64,000 bases of DNA from Azotobacter beijerinckii (GTDB lineage Bacteria > Pseudomonadota > Gammaproteobacteria > Pseudomonadales > Pseudomonadaceae): the NCBI RefSeq assembly GCF_900110885.1, contig NZ_FOFJ01000019.1, positions 1 through 64,000 on the forward strand, in the 5' to 3' direction. The position numbers and the translations under genes are program-made. Below, piece after piece: positions 1-8,565 of the stretch (position 1 is its first letter; every line of letters begins with the position of its first letter). The notes under the pieces were generated by a model that saw nothing but the letters and a program-made list of their open reading frames with translations, was not told the DNA's origin and did not search any database.

Positions 1-61
1 CGCCAGTCGTTGTGCAAAGTGCCGGCGCACCGCTTGCGCGGGCGCCGGTCGGTGCATGACC

Positions 62-667
62 TCAGAAGTCAAAGAACACCGTTTCCCCTTCGCCCTGGAT
101 GCGGATGTCGAAGCGGTAGGCGGTCTTGCCGTCCACTTCGCAGCGCTTGGCGATCAGGGTCTTGCGACGCTCCGGCTGCTCGATCAGGTTCAGCACCGGA
201 TCGACGGCATTGGCTTCGACTTCGTCGTCGAAGTAGAGGCGGGTCTGCAGCTGGATGTTGATGCCGCGGGCGAACAGCGACACGCTGATGTGCGGCGCCA
301 TCGGTTTGCCGGTGGCGTTCTTCACCACGCCCGGCTTGACGGTCTTCACCGTCCACTCGCCGGCATCGAAGGTGGTCGCGGTGCGGGCGAAGCCGTTGAA
401 GGACTTCTCCAGGTCGTAGGCGGTGTCGTAGACGCCTTCGTGGTTGGCCTGCCAGAGCTCCAGGTAGGAGTCGCGGACCAGGTGGCCGTTACCGTCCAGG
501 ACCTTGCCGATCAGGACGATGTGCTCGCCCGGCGCACCCTCCTTGGCCATTTCGTTCCAGATTTCCTGTTCGCGGGTCGGGTTGCCGGCGGCGGCGCCGG
601 CCAGGCCGATGTGCACGTAGGGACCAGCGGTCTGCGAGGGGGTTTCCGGCAGCAGTTCGTATTTCAT
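62..667 (-). CDS. pcaG: Protocatechuate 3,4-dioxygenase, alpha subunit
   Basis: This 201-residue protein is the alpha subunit of the intradiol dioxygenase that cleaves protocatechuate with O2 to 3-carboxy-cis,cis-muconate in the cytoplasm (beta-ketoadipate pathway). It starts MKYELLPETPSQTAGPYVHIG, typical of PcaG, and carries the beta-sandwich core (GKVLDGNGHLVRDSYLELWQA near residue 75). As expected for the alpha chain it lacks the Tyr/Tyr/His/His iron site, which PcaH supplies. The length matches the family (about 200). The ATG at 667 follows an AAGGAG ribosome site. It is the second gene of a pcaHG operon, 17 bp after pcaH, and the window ends its left side 61 bp beyond the stop. Confidence 0.97.
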   Translation of the reverse strand: MKYELLPETPSQTAGPYVHIGLAGAAAGNPTREQEIWNEMAKEGAPGEHIVLIGKVLDGNGHLVRDSYLELWQANHEGVYDTAYDLEKSFNGFARTATTFDAGEWTVKTVKPGVVKNATGKPMAPHISVSLFARGINIQLQTRLYFDDEVEANAVDPVLNLIEQPERRKTLIAKRCEVDGKTAYRFDIRIQGEGETVFFDF

Positions 668-684
668 GGTCGGCTCCTTCTCAC

Positions 685-1404
685 TCACTGATTTTCGAAA
701 CAGGTCTGGCGCTGGCCACGCAGCACGATGTTGAAACGGTACGCCAGGCAGTCCATGGGCACGTTGCTGCTCAGGTCCAGGCGGCCGATCAGGGTCTCGA
801 TGGCGTCCGGGTTGGCGATGGTGCGGACGATCGGGCACTTCGGAATCAGCGGGTCGCCCTCGAAGTACATCTGGGTGATCAGTTTGGTGGAGATCGACGG
901 GCCGCTGATCGACACGTGGATGTGCGACGGACGCCACTCGTTCGGGCCGTTGCGCCACGGGTAGGGACCGGGCTTGACGGTGCGGAAGTAGTAGTAGCCG
1001 TTCGCGTCGGTCAGGGTACGGCCGACCCCGCCGAAGTTGGGGTCCAGCGGCGCCAGGTAGCTGTCGTTCTTGTGACGGTAGCGGCCGCCGGCGTTGGCCT
1101 GCCACATTTCCACCAGGGTATGCGGAACCGGATTGCCGTACTGGTCGATCACCCGACCGCACATGATGACGCGCTCGCCGACCGGCAGACCGCCGTGGTT
1201 GAAGTTGAGCAGCAGGTCGTTGTCGTACTTGCCCATCTTCAGATGGGTGAAGTCCGGACCGGTGGTCTCCGAGAGGGACTGCGGAATGCTGACCAGGGCC
1301 TGGCTCGGCGAGCGGGCGATGGTGGTCTTGTAATCCGGGGTATAACCTTTCGGCTGCCAATTCCGGTCACGGGCGACGAAACGGCGGGTATCGAGCTCGG
1401 ACAT
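685..1404 (-). CDS. pcaH: Protocatechuate 3,4-dioxygenase, beta subunit
   Basis: This is the iron-binding, catalytic beta subunit of protocatechuate 3,4-dioxygenase (239 residues, normal size). The non-haem Fe(III) ligands are visible: Tyr109 in GGRYRHK, Tyr148 in KPGPYPW, and His161 and His163 in RPSHIHVS. Arg158 just before them corresponds to the residue that stabilises the intermediate. The ATG at 1404 has an AAGGAG site eight bases upstream. It heads the pcaHG operon; no other pca gene is present nearby. A PcaQ-type operator lies about 115-130 bp upstream of the start, so induction by a LysR-family PcaQ regulator encoded elsewhere is likely (inference). Confidence 0.97.
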   Translation of the reverse strand: MSELDTRRFVARDRNWQPKGYTPDYKTTIARSPSQALVSIPQSLSETTGPDFTHLKMGKYDNDLLLNFNHGGLPVGERVIMCGRVIDQYGNPVPHTLVEMWQANAGGRYRHKNDSYLAPLDPNFGGVGRTLTDANGYYYFRTVKPGPYPWRNGPNEWRPSHIHVSISGPSISTKLITQMYFEGDPLIPKCPIVRTIANPDAIETLIGRLDLSSNVPMDCLAYRFNIVLRGQRQTCFENQ

Positions 1405-1517
1405 CTCAGGCTCCTTGTTCTTGGGATTGTGGAGTCGCTAGAACCGCAAGGCGGCTACGCGAGACGAAGTGTCACACCCGGGAGCCTGGATGGAAATTGA
1501 AAAGGACGCTCGCACAC

Positions 1518-1533
1518 ATAACCATATGGTTAT
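1518..1533. promoter_or_regulatory. PcaQ-type operator upstream of pcaH
   Basis: A perfect 16-bp palindrome, ATAACC-ATAT-GGTTAT, stands alone between pcaH and the convergent end of the binding-protein gene. It matches the site described for the LysR-type activator PcaQ (ATAACC-N4-GGTTAA) in all but the last base. Its place about 115 bp upstream of the pcaH start fits a LysR recognition site. The regulator gene itself is not in the window. Confidence 0.7.
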
Positions 1534-1631
1534 GCATACCCTTCCCCTGCCAGGCTCCTTGCTCCCGTGCCGCAAACGTCATCCGTGCTGCGGGCTCGCC
1601 GTCCGCACCCGGGTTGGCAGCCAGGCGCCGC

Positions 1632-2690
1632 TCACGGCAGGGGCGGCAGTCCGGCCAGGATGCGCTGCGCCTCCTCGCGCGACAGCGGGTAGTCGAAGAA
1701 GCGTGCGTAGAACTCCAGGGTGCGCCCGGCCATGTCCTGCTGCGGGAACAGCGCCGGGTGCAGTTGGCCGGCCGCCCACTGGATCTGCAGGGCGACTTCG
1801 GTGCCGTAGCGATCCCAGGGAAAGACCCCGGCGGGATTGCGCAGGACGCGACCGCGCCTGACCGCCTCGGTGTGCTTGAGCAGGGCCGCGTCCGGCGCCG
1901 AGTCGAGCGAGCCGGCATCGGCGGCGAGAATCAGCACGTCCGGCTGCCAGGCCAGCACCTGTTCGGCGGAAACCGCCTGGAGGTTGCCACGCAATCCGAG
2001 CGCCGCATTGCGACCACCCGCCACGCCGATCCAATCGTCGATCAGGGTGTCCGCACCATCGACCTTGAGGGGGTTCAGCGAGGCGATGTGCAGTACCCGC
2101 GGCCGCTGCTCCGCGGCGAGCGACCCGGTGACGGCGCGGACCTGGCGCAGGCTGTCGTCGAGATAGGCGTTGTAGTCCGCCGCGCGCCGCGCGGCCTCTT
2201 CCGTGCCGAGCAGCCGGGCGGTGCTCGCCAGGCAATCCTGCAACGAGCGCAGGTCGGTGAAGCGCATCCGCGCCACCGGAATGCCCGCCTGCTCCAGGGC
2301 CAGGGCATTGCGGTCGCCCGCCGAGACGAAGGCCAGGTCCACCCCGGCGACCAGCAGCGCCTCGACGTTGAAGGCCGTCCCGGAGGCCGCCAGCGCCCGG
2401 TGCAACGCCGGCTGGACCCGGAACATCCAGGGTCGGCTCTGCGCATGGTTCACCGTGGCCACGATGCGCGGACCGGCACCCAGGGTCATCAGCAGCGCAT
2501 GGTGGGCGTACCAGGCGTCGGCGACCCGCTCCACCCGGGCCGGCACCAGGATCTGCTGGCCGGTGTCGTCCGCGACGCGGCGCGACGGCTCGGCCGAGGC
2601 CTGGGCCATGCCCAAGGCGAGGCCCAGCCCGGCGGCGCACAGCCGGGCCAGCGGGCGGCGGGGGCCGCGAAGGTCCGTCACGGCGCTCAT
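1632..2690 (-). CDS. Periplasmic binding protein of a FecB/BtuF-type ABC importer
   Basis: This 352-residue protein is a class III periplasmic binding protein (iron-siderophore, B12 and metal-oxyanion group). Its N-terminus has a basic stretch and a hydrophobic stretch ending near ASAEP, a Sec signal peptide. The mature part begins with the usual TGQQILVPARVERVAD strand, followed by a long central helix and a C-terminal lobe containing DVLILAAD. Its ATG overlaps the TonB-receptor stop by four bases (ATGA), so the two are translationally coupled. It is last in a permease-ATPase-receptor-binding-protein operon. The ligand cannot be read directly. The NHAQSRPWMFRV and FNVEALL segments recall MolA-like oxyanion binders more than classic siderophore binders, but that is an impression, not a test. 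Confidence 0.88.
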   Translation of the reverse strand: MSAVTDLRGPRRPLARLCAAGLGLALGMAQASAEPSRRVADDTGQQILVPARVERVADAWYAHHALLMTLGAGPRIVATVNHAQSRPWMFRVQPALHRALAASGTAFNVEALLVAGVDLAFVSAGDRNALALEQAGIPVARMRFTDLRSLQDCLASTARLLGTEEAARRAADYNAYLDDSLRQVRAVTGSLAAEQRPRVLHIASLNPLKVDGADTLIDDWIGVAGGRNAALGLRGNLQAVSAEQVLAWQPDVLILAADAGSLDSAPDAALLKHTEAVRRGRVLRNPAGVFPWDRYGTEVALQIQWAAGQLHPALFPQQDMAGRTLEFYARFFDYPLSREEAQRILAGLPPLP

Positions 2691-4840
2691 AGATCCACCT
2701 GCACGGAAGCCTGGAACATCCGCGGCCGCCCCAGGTCCGCGCTGGCGTTGCCCGCGCCGCTGTAGCCGTTCAGGCCGCCCGGCACGATATTGGTCCAATA
2801 GTGGCGGTCGGTGAGGTTGGTCACTTCCAGGCGGTACACCGTGCTGCGCGCCCACATCTTGGTGGTGTAGCGGGCGCCGGCGTCGAAGGTGCTGTAGGCG
2901 CCGACCCAGTTGTCGTTGGTATTGTCGGTCGGGCGGCGACCGACATGGCGCGCGTTCAGGTTGACCGTGAAACCGGGCAGCTGCGGCAGGCTGTACTCGG
3001 TCAGCAGGTTGGCGGTGATCCGCGGCAGGCCGACGATGCGCTGGTCCTCGGTGGCCGCGGAGGCGGTGTCGAGCAGTTTCGGATCGAGCCAGCTGACCCC
3101 GCCGAACATCCGCAGGTTCGTGGTGAGATGGCCGTCGACCATGAACTCGACGCCACGGTTGCGCTGCTCGCCGGCGACGGCGAAAACGCCGTCCTCCTGG
3201 GTATAGGCGAACGGCCGCTTGATCTGGAAGGCCGCCAGCGACAGCCGGACGCCGCCGAGGGCCAGCTTGCCGCCGACCTCCCATTGCCGGCTGCGGAAGG
3301 GCGAAAGCACGGTGCCGACGTTGGCGCTGCCGGTGGGCGCCGTATCGCCCTGCTGCATGCTGTCGGCGTAGGTCAGGTACAGGGTCATGTCGTCGATCGG
3401 CTTGTACATCAGGCTGCCTGCCGAACTCCAGCCCTTGTCCACCGAGTCGCCGGTACGTCCGGCGGTCTTGCTGTAGCTGGCCGAGGTCATCCGGCTCCAG
3501 CTGCCGGTCACCATCAGGCTCCACTGCGGCGAGAAGGTCAGGGTGTCGCCGAAGATCAGCGACGACTGGGTCGTCGCCGCACTGCGGTAGCGGTCGGTGA
3601 AGTCCGGGTAGTTGGGCTCGGCGAATTCCGCCGGGTCGGCGAGATTGCCCGAGCCGACGGTCTGGGTCCCACCGTCGACCGGGTTGTAGTTCTTCCAACT
3701 GAAACCGCTGAGGCCGAAGGTCAGGTCGTGGCTCAGGAAGCCGGTCCGTACGCGCCCATTGAGGTTGGCCAGGTAGCTGTTGATGGTGAAGCGGCTGGCC
3801 GTGGCGGTGGACACCGTGGTGCGGTAGTCGCCCTTTCCGTTGATCAGCGTATTGGTGACGGCGGTGCTCTCGCGGTCGGCGATCTGCCGCAGGGCGCCGA
3901 GATCCAGCTTCCAGTTGCCGTCGAAATCGTGCTTGAAGTGGACGTCCACGGTACTGGTCTCGTTGTCGTCCCCCGCGTAGCTCTGGCCCAGGTTTTTCTT
4001 GGTCGGATCGAGAGCATGCGGCAGGGATACGCCGCTGGCCAGGGCGAATTTGCCCGGCAGGCCGCGGCTCAGGTAGTTGTAGCGACTGCCCGTGACCTCG
4101 ATCACGCTGCGCTCGCCGAGCTGGAAATCCAGCGCCAGGCTGCCCAGCTGGCGGCGGATCTTGCCGTCCGAAACGTAGGTCTGCTCCTGGTCGTCGAGCA
4201 GGTTCACCCGGTAGCGGATGCGTCCGCCGTCGTCCAGCGGACCGCTGAGGTCGGCGGCCTTGAGCCACGACACCCCGGTGCCGGCCCCCATGGTGATGCG
4301 GTTGCGGGTGAACTCGGTGGGCCGCTTGGAGATGAAGTTGAAGGTCCCGGCGGGGTTGGCCGGGCCATACAACGAGCCGGCCAAACCGTTCATGACCTGG
4401 ATGTTGTCGAACTGCTCGGCCGGATAGTCGGTGGTGGATACCGCGTTGAGGCCGTCGATCCGGCTGTTCTGCACCACGCTGCCCTGCAGGCCACGAGTCT
4501 GCGGGCGAGTCCCGTCGCCCTGCACCGAGGGGATGTAGCGGATGATGTCCTTCACGCTCTTGACCTGCTGATCCTTGATCAGGTCGTACGGCACCACGTT
4601 CATCGAGTACGGGGTGTCCAGCAGCCTGCGCTCGCCCAGCGGGCCGAAGCTGGCGGTCTGCTTACGCGCCCGCTCGGCCTGGGCCTCCGCCACGTCGGCC
4701 TCGGTCTCCTCGTGATCGACGACCTCCAGGGCGTCGAGCCGGACGGGCGCAGGGCTGGAATCGTCGGCCTGGACAAAGCCTGCGGCGACGGCAAGCAGCA
4801 GCGGCGCCCACGAGGGGCGCGCAGGTCTAACAACTGACAT
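2687..4840 (-). CDS. TonB-dependent outer-membrane receptor, metal or metallophore type
   Basis: This is a 717-residue outer-membrane beta-barrel receptor. It has a signal peptide ending near AAGFVQADD, a TonB box-like VRLDALEVVD, a plug domain (LLDTPYSMNVVPYDLI to roughly residue 190) and a barrel ending in the aromatic C-terminus expected for outer-membrane insertion. It has no N-terminal signalling domain of the FecA/FpvA kind, so no partner sigma/anti-sigma pair is expected and none is seen. The plug resembles ferric-siderophore receptors. It lies between the ATPase gene (14 bp gap) and the binding-protein gene (4-bp overlap), so all four genes form one transport operon. Substrate unknown. 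Confidence 0.92.
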   Translation of the reverse strand: MSVVRPARPSWAPLLLAVAAGFVQADDSSPAPVRLDALEVVDHEETEADVAEAQAERARKQTASFGPLGERRLLDTPYSMNVVPYDLIKDQQVKSVKDIIRYIPSVQGDGTRPQTRGLQGSVVQNSRIDGLNAVSTTDYPAEQFDNIQVMNGLAGSLYGPANPAGTFNFISKRPTEFTRNRITMGAGTGVSWLKAADLSGPLDDGGRIRYRVNLLDDQEQTYVSDGKIRRQLGSLALDFQLGERSVIEVTGSRYNYLSRGLPGKFALASGVSLPHALDPTKKNLGQSYAGDDNETSTVDVHFKHDFDGNWKLDLGALRQIADRESTAVTNTLINGKGDYRTTVSTATASRFTINSYLANLNGRVRTGFLSHDLTFGLSGFSWKNYNPVDGGTQTVGSGNLADPAEFAEPNYPDFTDRYRSAATTQSSLIFGDTLTFSPQWSLMVTGSWSRMTSASYSKTAGRTGDSVDKGWSSAGSLMYKPIDDMTLYLTYADSMQQGDTAPTGSANVGTVLSPFRSRQWEVGGKLALGGVRLSLAAFQIKRPFAYTQEDGVFAVAGEQRNRGVEFMVDGHLTTNLRMFGGVSWLDPKLLDTASAATEDQRIVGLPRITANLLTEYSLPQLPGFTVNLNARHVGRRPTDNTNDNWVGAYSTFDAGARYTTKMWARSTVYRLEVTNLTDRHYWTNIVPGGLNGYSGAGNASADLGRPRMFQASVQVDL

Positions 4841-4854
4841 CGGGGGATTACTCG

Positions 4855-5637
4855 CTAGCTGGGAACGAAAAAACGGTGGGGCAGGACTTCGATCTGGCGG
4901 ACTTTCACCTGGTAAAGCTGGTCGATGAGGCCGGCATCGATCACCGCGCGCGGCGCGCCGTCCGCCAGCAGGCGGCCCTGATGCAGAACCAGCGCGCGGT
5001 TGGCCGACTCCAGGGCGTGCTCGGGGCGATGGGTGGTGGCGAGGATGCCGTAGCCCCGCTCCGCCAGGCGTTGCAGGTGGTCGAGCAGACGGCGCTGATG
5101 GCCGTAGTCCAGGCCGGTGATGGGCTCGTCGAGCAGGATGAGCCGGGCCTGCTGGGCGAGCGCCCGGGCGATCAGCACGCGCTGCCGCTCGCCGCCCGAC
5201 AGTTCGGTGTAGACGCGCCCGGCCAGGTGTTCGATGTGCATGTCGGCGAGCGCCTGGTTCACCGCCCGCCAATCGTCCGCCCCGGGAGCCCGGCCCAGCC
5301 CGGTGAACGGCAGGCGCCCCTGGCCGACGATCTGCGTCACCGTGAAGGGAAAGCTCGGCGTATGGCTCTGCGGCACGTAGGCCAGCTGCCGGGCGACCTC
5401 GCGCCGGCCCAGCCCGGACAGGGGCGCGCCGTCGAGCAGGACCTCCCCGGCCTGGGGCCTGAGCAGGCCGAGCAGGATCTTCAGCAAGGTGCTCTTGCCG
5501 GCGCCGTTGGCGCCCAGCAGGGCGATGCAGTCGCCGGGACGCACGCGCAGCGAGATGTCGTCGAGGATGCTCCGCGGGCCGAGCGCATAACGCAGCCCTC
5601 TGGCCTCCAGAACGGGGCCGCTTGCCGACGCGCTCAC
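4855..5637 (-). CDS. ABC importer ATPase, FecE/BtuD type
   Basis: This is the 260-residue ATP-binding subunit of the metal-complex importer. Walker A is GANGAGKST (residues 42-50), the signature is LSGGERQR and Walker B is LILLDEP, with a switch His in TTHRPEH. The GTG start at 5637 overlaps the permease stop (GTGA), which fixes the start and implies coupling. The length fits FecE/BtuD/MolC proteins (about 250-260). It works with the permease just upstream, probably as a 2:2 complex as in BtuCD. Confidence 0.92.
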   Translation of the reverse strand: MSASASGPVLEARGLRYALGPRSILDDISLRVRPGDCIALLGANGAGKSTLLKILLGLLRPQAGEVLLDGAPLSGLGRREVARQLAYVPQSHTPSFPFTVTQIVGQGRLPFTGLGRAPGADDWRAVNQALADMHIEHLAGRVYTELSGGERQRVLIARALAQQARLILLDEPITGLDYGHQRRLLDHLQRLAERGYGILATTHRPEHALESANRALVLHQGRLLADGAPRAVIDAGLIDQLYQVKVRQIEVLPHRFFVPS

Positions 5638-6704
5638 AGCCAGCCCCTCCGCACCCGGTTCAGCACCAGCACGAAGGCGATGGCGCCAAGCAATTCGGTG
5701 AGAATGCCGAGGGGAATCTCGCCGCGGGTCAGGGTACGGGCGAGATCGTCGGCGACCAGTAGGAAGAGCCCTCCCAGGCAGGCACTCATCGGCACCAACC
5801 GGGCGTTCGCCGGGTCGACCAAGAGGCGCGCGAGGTGCGGAATCAGCAGGCCGACCCAGCCGACCATGCCGGCGATGCTCACGGTCAGGGCGGAAATCAG
5901 CGTCGCCAGGGCGATGATCCCATAGCGCAGCCGTCGCACCGGCACACCGAGACTGAGGGCCTCCTCGTCGCTCAGGGACAGCGCATCGATGGCCCGCCCC
6001 AAAAGGCACATGGCCAGGATGGCGAGCGCCAGCAGGGGCGCCGTCCAGGCAAGGACAGCGCTATCTACGGCGCTCAGACTGCCGAGCATCCAGTAGACGA
6101 TCGAGGGCAACTGGTCCAGCGGGTCGGCCAGGTACTTGACCACCGACAGCAGCGCGTTGAACAGCGCATTGCTGACGATCCCGCCGAGCACCAGGATGAG
6201 AATCGACGAGTTGCGGAACAGGCCGGCGATACCCACGCCCACGGCCACCGCCAGCAGGCCGGTGACGCCTCCCAGCAGCGGAATCCAGGCCCCGCCCAGC
6301 CCCAGCACCATGCCGAGCGCCGCGCCGAAGGCGCAGCCGCTGAGCACGCCGAGCAGCCCCGGCGACACCAGTGGGTTGCGGAATACCGCCTGATAGGCCG
6401 CGCCCGAAACGGACAGCCCGGCGCCCACCAAAATCGCCGCCAGCACCCGCGGCAGCCGGACCTCGACGACCAGGCTGTGGAGCAGCGCATAACGCTCATG
6501 CGGGAAATCACCCGACCCGAGCCAGGCGCCGAGGAACTGCAGCAGTTCGGCAAGCGGCACGGCATAGCGGCCCAGGGCGAGCGAAAGGATCGTGGTCCCC
6601 AGCAGCAGCAACGCGCCCCCCCAGAACCAGCGAGTACGGAAGTCGGCCCGGGACGGCTGCCGGCAGTCGGCGCGAAGGGAGGCGGGCGTGGAAAGATCGT
6701 TCAT
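5634..6704 (-). CDS. ABC importer permease, FecCD/BtuC family
   Basis: This 356-residue inner-membrane permease has about ten predicted membrane helices and the FecCD-family hallmarks VRLPRVLAAILVGAGLSVSGA near residue 84 and GWVGLLIPHLAR in the C-terminal third, the loop that contacts the ATPase. It is a single permease gene, so a homodimer is expected (BtuC/MolB arrangement rather than FecC plus FecD). It is the first gene of the operon, and the promoter region with the AT-rich palindrome lies just upstream. There is no Fur-box-like sequence in front of it. Confidence 0.92.
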   Translation of the reverse strand: MNDLSTPASLRADCRQPSRADFRTRWFWGGALLLLGTTILSLALGRYAVPLAELLQFLGAWLGSGDFPHERYALLHSLVVEVRLPRVLAAILVGAGLSVSGAAYQAVFRNPLVSPGLLGVLSGCAFGAALGMVLGLGGAWIPLLGGVTGLLAVAVGVGIAGLFRNSSILILVLGGIVSNALFNALLSVVKYLADPLDQLPSIVYWMLGSLSAVDSAVLAWTAPLLALAILAMCLLGRAIDALSLSDEEALSLGVPVRRLRYGIIALATLISALTVSIAGMVGWVGLLIPHLARLLVDPANARLVPMSACLGGLFLLVADDLARTLTRGEIPLGILTELLGAIAFVLVLNRVRRGWL

Positions 6705-7160
6705 GGCGGAAATTTAGTTAGCTAGCTTTATATATATTCAACTGTATATATAAATATCTTGTAAAGCCTTTCCGTACAGAAAAACGCCCAGAAAAAACGC
6801 CTTCTCCCTACTGAGACCACGACAAACACGGCCGCCGACAGGCGCCGGAACGCCTGCCCAAGCAAATCATAAAACCCCAGCAATTACGTCAAAAAACAAG
6901 CAAATATCAGGGGAAAAATAGTTAAAAAACAAATACTCGACGCCATCACGATACCGACGAAACCAGGCAAAGCGCGACGAGTCGACCTGGTAAAGACGCC
7001 TCCAGCGCTGGAGACCGATTTTCCAGGCACGAGACAGCGAGTCCGCTTCAGGCTATAGCCAGCCCAACATAATTATATAAATGGTTATACATAAGGCAGA
7101 GAAAGTTATGGATCGCGGGCGGGAGCGAGCGGAACCCGCTCCGGCTGTCCGGCTCGGGGC
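6705..7160. other. AT-rich intergenic region between importer operon and MFS gene
   Basis: This 456-bp gap is much richer in A+T than its flanks and contains no credible gene. The part next to the permease start holds the palindrome annotated separately. The remainder has several A-runs. Near 7065-7090 there is another AT-rich stretch containing ATAATTATAT, just past the MFS stop codon. It is the promoter region for the leftward importer operon and the 3' flank of the MFS gene. Confidence 0.6.
6727..6754. promoter_or_regulatory. AT-rich palindrome upstream of the importer operon (ModE-like)
   Basis: Perfect 10-bp arms TTTATATATA and TATATATAAA are separated by an 8-bp spacer (TTCAACTG), 23 bp upstream of the permease ATG. 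ModE molybdate-repressor sites have the general form TATATA-N6-8-TATATA inside GTTAT/ATAAC flanks. The inner parts agree, while the outer G/C pairs are missing here. It is therefore a candidate ModE-type operator; a simple AT-rich promoter element remains possible. Confidence 0.4.
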
Positions 7161-8369
7161 CTAGAAACGGCCCCGCCAGAGAATCGCCAGGGTGGCCAGC
7201 ACGACGCACACGGCCAGTCCCTGCATGGCCGGCAGCAGGCCGATGACGTCGACCAGCGCGCCGATGCCGAGGATGCTCAACGCGCTGCCCAGGTAGCCCG
7301 ACACGTAGAACAGCGAACTCAGGGAGCCACGGTGCTGCGCCGGGGCGATGGCGGCCAGGCGGCCCATGGCGCCGACGAACGAGGCGCCGTAGCCGACGCC
7401 GGTGAGCAGGGTGAACAGGCAGAATCCCCAGGCCTGGCCGAACGCCAGGCTGAGAGTGCAGCCGGCCCAGCTGGCCGCCAGCAGAGCGCAACCGACGCGG
7501 ATCGCCTGCCCGGCGGGCATCCGCCGGCAGAGGAACTGGGTGGCGCCGGCGGCGATCTGGAAGGCGGCGACGATCAGCCCGGCGGCAGCCAGGGCGCCGG
7601 CTGGCAACAGGGAGGCCAGCATGGTGGTGCCCAGGGCGATGAACAGCGAGCCCACTGCCCAGCCCAGCACCAGCACCGCGCAGACCATGGCGAACGCCGG
7701 CCACAGCGAGCCCATGGCCTGCGCCAGCGGCTGGCGCGCGGCCGGGCTGTCGGAGGATGCCGGCGTCTTCGCCGGTTTCGGCCAGTTGCCGAAAACCAGC
7801 CCCAGGCCAGCGAGCAGTGCCAGCGCGGCGATCAGCAGGAAGGGCGAGCTGCGCGGCCAGAAATCCAGGTACAGCGCCGCCGAGCTGATCACCGGCCCCA
7901 GCGCCGCACCGCCGGTGAAGGCGAGGCTCGCCAGGCTGGCCGCGCGGCGCTGCCGGTCGAGGTTGTCGAAGTCCATCAGCGCGGCGTTGGCGCTGCCGGT
8001 CAGGGCACCGGTGCCGAGGCCGGCCAGCAGGCGGCCGAGGAACAGCGCCTGCAAATCGTCGGCGAAGCCGAAGAGCAGCGCGCCGAGGCCGACCACGGCG
8101 AGAGCCGGCAGGAGCAACAGGCGGCGGTCCGGCAGGCGGTCGGACAGCCGGCCGAATGCGGCGAGGGACAGCAGCACGCCGAAGGCGTAGACCGCATAGA
8201 GGGCGCTCAGGGTGACCGAGGGAAACCCCCAGAGCGCCTGATAGAGCCCGTACAGCGGCGAAGGGGTGGTGCTGCCGAGCAGGGCGCTGACCAGCGCCAG
8301 GGCGAGAAAGGCCCGGGGGATCGCCAGGCGGCTCTGTAGCGGCGCGGACGGGGGCAGCGAAGCGTTCAC
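7161..8369 (-). CDS. MFS transporter
   Basis: This is a 402-residue major facilitator superfamily permease with twelve predicted helices and the conserved loop between helices 2 and 3 (FGRLSDRLPDRR). The GTG at 8369 (VNASLPPS) was chosen because everything upstream in frame is Arg/Pro-rich and unlike protein; an ATG further upstream would overlap the flavoprotein gene. It is the last gene of the flavoprotein/AroE-like cluster, 196 bp downstream, so it may import the substrate or export a product. The subfamily resembles drug/sugar-efflux MFS proteins, but the substrate cannot be inferred. Confidence 0.8.
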   Translation of the reverse strand: MNASLPPSAPLQSRLAIPRAFLALALVSALLGSTTPSPLYGLYQALWGFPSVTLSALYAVYAFGVLLSLAAFGRLSDRLPDRRLLLLPALAVVGLGALLFGFADDLQALFLGRLLAGLGTGALTGSANAALMDFDNLDRQRRAASLASLAFTGGAALGPVISSAALYLDFWPRSSPFLLIAALALLAGLGLVFGNWPKPAKTPASSDSPAARQPLAQAMGSLWPAFAMVCAVLVLGWAVGSLFIALGTTMLASLLPAGALAAAGLIVAAFQIAAGATQFLCRRMPAGQAIRVGCALLAASWAGCTLSLAFGQAWGFCLFTLLTGVGYGASFVGAMGRLAAIAPAQHRGSLSSLFYVSGYLGSALSILGIGALVDVIGLLPAMQGLAVCVVLATLAILWRGRF

Positions 8370-8565
8370 GGCAAGGGTCTCGGACGGGCTGCGGCCGGGG
8401 CGGGCCGCAGGCGGTGGGTGGGCGAGGCTGCAGCGTTGTCGTCGCTCTCGCGGCGGAGGCGGCAGCGGGCGAGGTTTTCGAACGGCCATCTTCGCTGCCG
8501 GAACCCCGCGGCAGAAGGCACTTTCTCCGCAAGAGCCCGGACATTCCCACCCCTGCCCGCACCGG

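Noticed and set aside
2801-4837. 678-codon plus-strand frame opposite the TonB receptor
   Set aside because: Antisense shadow of a well-supported receptor gene; composition is typical of reverse-frame translation and no domain is present.
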